Assembly: GCF_018619335.1 (NCBI RefSeq)
Contig: NZ_JAHHDX010000147.1
Location: forward strand, 911 to 38,415
Direction of reading: 5' to 3'
Length of the DNA stretch: 37,505 nucleotides
From: Alteromonas sp. ALT199
Lineage (GTDB): Bacteria; Pseudomonadota; Gammaproteobacteria; Enterobacterales; Alteromonadaceae
Shown: positions 36,339 to 37,505 of the stretch, one piece after another
Layout: every line of letters starts with the position of its first letter
Position numbering within the stretch: the first letter of the stretch is position 1
Notes under the pieces: generated by a model
Database searches by the model: none
What the model saw: the letters and a program-made list of their open reading frames with translations, nothing else
Told to the model about the DNA's origin: nothing
Made by a program: the position numbers and the translations under genes

Positions 36339-36354
36339 GTATAAAGGCATACAG
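36339..36354. promoter_or_regulatory. Candidate LysR-type operator
   Basis: TGTAT, 6 bp, ATACA forms a 16-bp dyad containing the T-N11-A pattern bound by LysR regulators. It lies between the divergent LysR and quinone oxidoreductase genes, 25 bp before the LysR ATG. Confidence 0.5.
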
Positions 36355-36379
36355 TTTTTAGATTTTATTGATAATCCAA

Positions 36380-37294
36380 ATGAACATAGAACACCTTAAG
36401 CTTTTTGTGCGTATTGCGAGCACTGCAAACATCAGCCTAGCTGGGCGTGAGCTCAACATTTCACCCGCTGTCGCGAGCGCACATATTGGTAAACTTGAAG
36501 AAACGCTTGGTGTTCGATTAATCCACAGAACCACCAGAAAAGTGTCACTTACCGATGATGGAAAGCTTTTTCTTCCCCATGCTCAAGAAGTGCTAGACAG
36601 CATTGAAACTGCACAAGCTGCTGTCGGTAGTGGGGCACAAACGCCGCACGGGACATTACGCGTTACCGCCCCTGCGTCCTTTGGTCGAATGCATTTAGTA
36701 CCTGCGATCCCTGAATTTTTAGAACAATACCCAAAGCTAAATATCGACTTCCGGTTTAGCGACAGTATTTTGGACGTGGTAGAAGGTGGCTTTGATGTTG
36801 CCATTCGCGATGCAGAATTGAAAGACTCAAATTTGCACGCGAAAAAACTTGCTGATGACAAACGTATTATTGTCGCCGCCAAAAGCTATATAGATAAATA
36901 TGGCGTGCCAGAAACACCATCCGATTTAAAAAACCACAAAATAGTAAACCTGACAGGGCTAGAGGTGTGGGACTTTAAGGGAGCCCATGGGGTTACATCG
37001 GTGAAAACGCCTAATCATTTGCGTATGGATAATGGTGAAGCGGTACGCGATGCTTGTATTCAAGGCTGCGGTATAACCCTTACTGCTACCTGGTGCAGCT
37101 CTCCATATTTAGAGAGAGGTGAGCTAGTGCAAATACTACAAGATTACCCGCTTACTTCCGACTGTGCACTATGGGCAGTGTATCCTAGCAACCGTTTATT
37201 AGCCCCAAAAGTTCGCGCATTTATTGATTTCTTAGCCGACCGTTTTAGCGGCACGCCTTATTGGGATGAAAAGCTAAACGGTGTTGTAGCGTAA
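36380..37294 (+). CDS. LysR-family transcriptional regulator
   Basis: A 304-residue regulator with the N-terminal winged helix-turn-helix (LKLFVRIASTANISLAGRELNISPAVASAHIGKLEETLGVRLIHRTTRKVSLT pattern, about 5-58). A linker helix and the substrate-binding domain follow (about 90-295, opening at GTLRVTAPASFGRMHLVP). This resembles the DsdC/AaeR-like subgroup often adjacent to oxidoreductases. ATG at 36380 replaces a TTG at 36368, whose four extra residues precede the usual family N-terminus. It is divergent from the MDR oxidoreductase and probably controls it. Confidence 0.93.
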   Translation: MNIEHLKLFVRIASTANISLAGRELNISPAVASAHIGKLEETLGVRLIHRTTRKVSLTDDGKLFLPHAQEVLDSIETAQAAVGSGAQTPHGTLRVTAPASFGRMHLVPAIPEFLEQYPKLNIDFRFSDSILDVVEGGFDVAIRDAELKDSNLHAKKLADDKRIIVAAKSYIDKYGVPETPSDLKNHKIVNLTGLEVWDFKGAHGVTSVKTPNHLRMDNGEAVRDACIQGCGITLTATWCSSPYLERGELVQILQDYPLTSDCALWAVYPSNRLLAPKVRAFIDFLADRFSGTPYWDEKLNGVVA

Positions 37295-37455
37295 AGCGGT
37301 ATTAATCAAACAGGCTTCATCTTCAAGTTTATTATTTAATAAAAACACAATTTTTCAGTTACTTCTTAGTTTCTCTACTATGCTTGTACTAAAGTAAAAT
37401 TGTCATCACATATTGTTTTAGGCAACATTTATCACAGACTTTAAATTGGGTAAAA

Positions 37456-37505
37456 ATGATGAAAAAGCCGTACTTGTTCTTCACGGCCATCTTCAGTTTG
37501 CTTCT
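37456..37505 (+). CDS. Start of an exported protein, cut by right window edge
   Basis: Tandem ATGs at 37456 and 37459 open a frame MMKKPYLFFTAIFSLL running to the edge. Two lysines followed by a hydrophobic run look like the start of a signal peptide. Too little is visible to name the product or to be sure the gene is real. Confidence 0.5.
   Translation, partial: MMKKPYLFFTAIFSLL

Overview
The window looks like a chromosomal segment of a marine gammaproteobacterium, most likely Alteromonas or a close relative. This rests on the protein families, the moderate GC content, and the bioA / bioB-bioF-bioC divergon next to a pqi cluster, RND pumps and a TonB receptor. No rRNA, tRNA, insertion sequence, prophage or CRISPR array was seen. 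Most of the DNA is ordinary core-type chromosome with a few lineage-specific pieces.

Layout. (1) 1-4370: biotin synthesis. bioB, bioF and bioC (cut by the window edge) run leftward and bioA runs rightward, with a probable BirA operator and a good bioB promoter between them. (2) 4537-5759: three small rightward genes (a DUF2937-type membrane protein and two unknowns), ending at a perfect hairpin. (3) 5806-8564: a leftward two-gene unit with overlapping ATGA, encoding an RLAN plus RimK-like ATP-grasp ligase and a GNAT fused to a C39-like cysteine peptidase. This is the best candidate for poorly described biology. (4) 8815-12137: a Ca2+/Na+ antiporter, a small membrane protein on the other strand, and asnS with a clear terminator. 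(5) 12282-15095: an AraC-type regulator divergent from a short-chain dehydrogenase and a FISUMP-domain protein. The regulator/dehydrogenase intergenic region holds a nine-unit pentamer microsatellite. (6) 15206-16222: an unknown multi-spanning membrane protein. (7) 16386-21157: pqiA, pqiB, pqiC (lipid transport across the envelope) followed 2 nt later by a membrane GGDEF diguanylate cyclase. (8) 21278-25615: an RND adaptor and pump with a terminator. (9) 25732-26220: an SSAT-like GNAT, immediately followed by an octamer tandem repeat. (10) 26427-28502: a TonB-dependent siderophore receptor on the minus strand. (11) 28975-33922: a TetR regulator divergent from a second RND adaptor and pump; the pump gene is split by an apparent one-base deletion. 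(12) 34025-36263: a CBS-pair protein, a YgjP-like metalloprotein and an MDR quinone oxidoreductase, all leftward. (13) 36380-37294: a LysR regulator divergent from the oxidoreductase, then the first codons of a probable exported protein at the right edge.

Functional themes are biotin synthesis, envelope homeostasis and efflux (Pqi, two RND systems), iron uptake, and one peptide- or amide-ligation unit of unknown product. Several start codons were moved from the longest open frame using ribosome binding sites or family length: pqiB, pqiC, the SDR, the FISUMP protein, the TonB receptor, TetR, LysR and the first RND adaptor.
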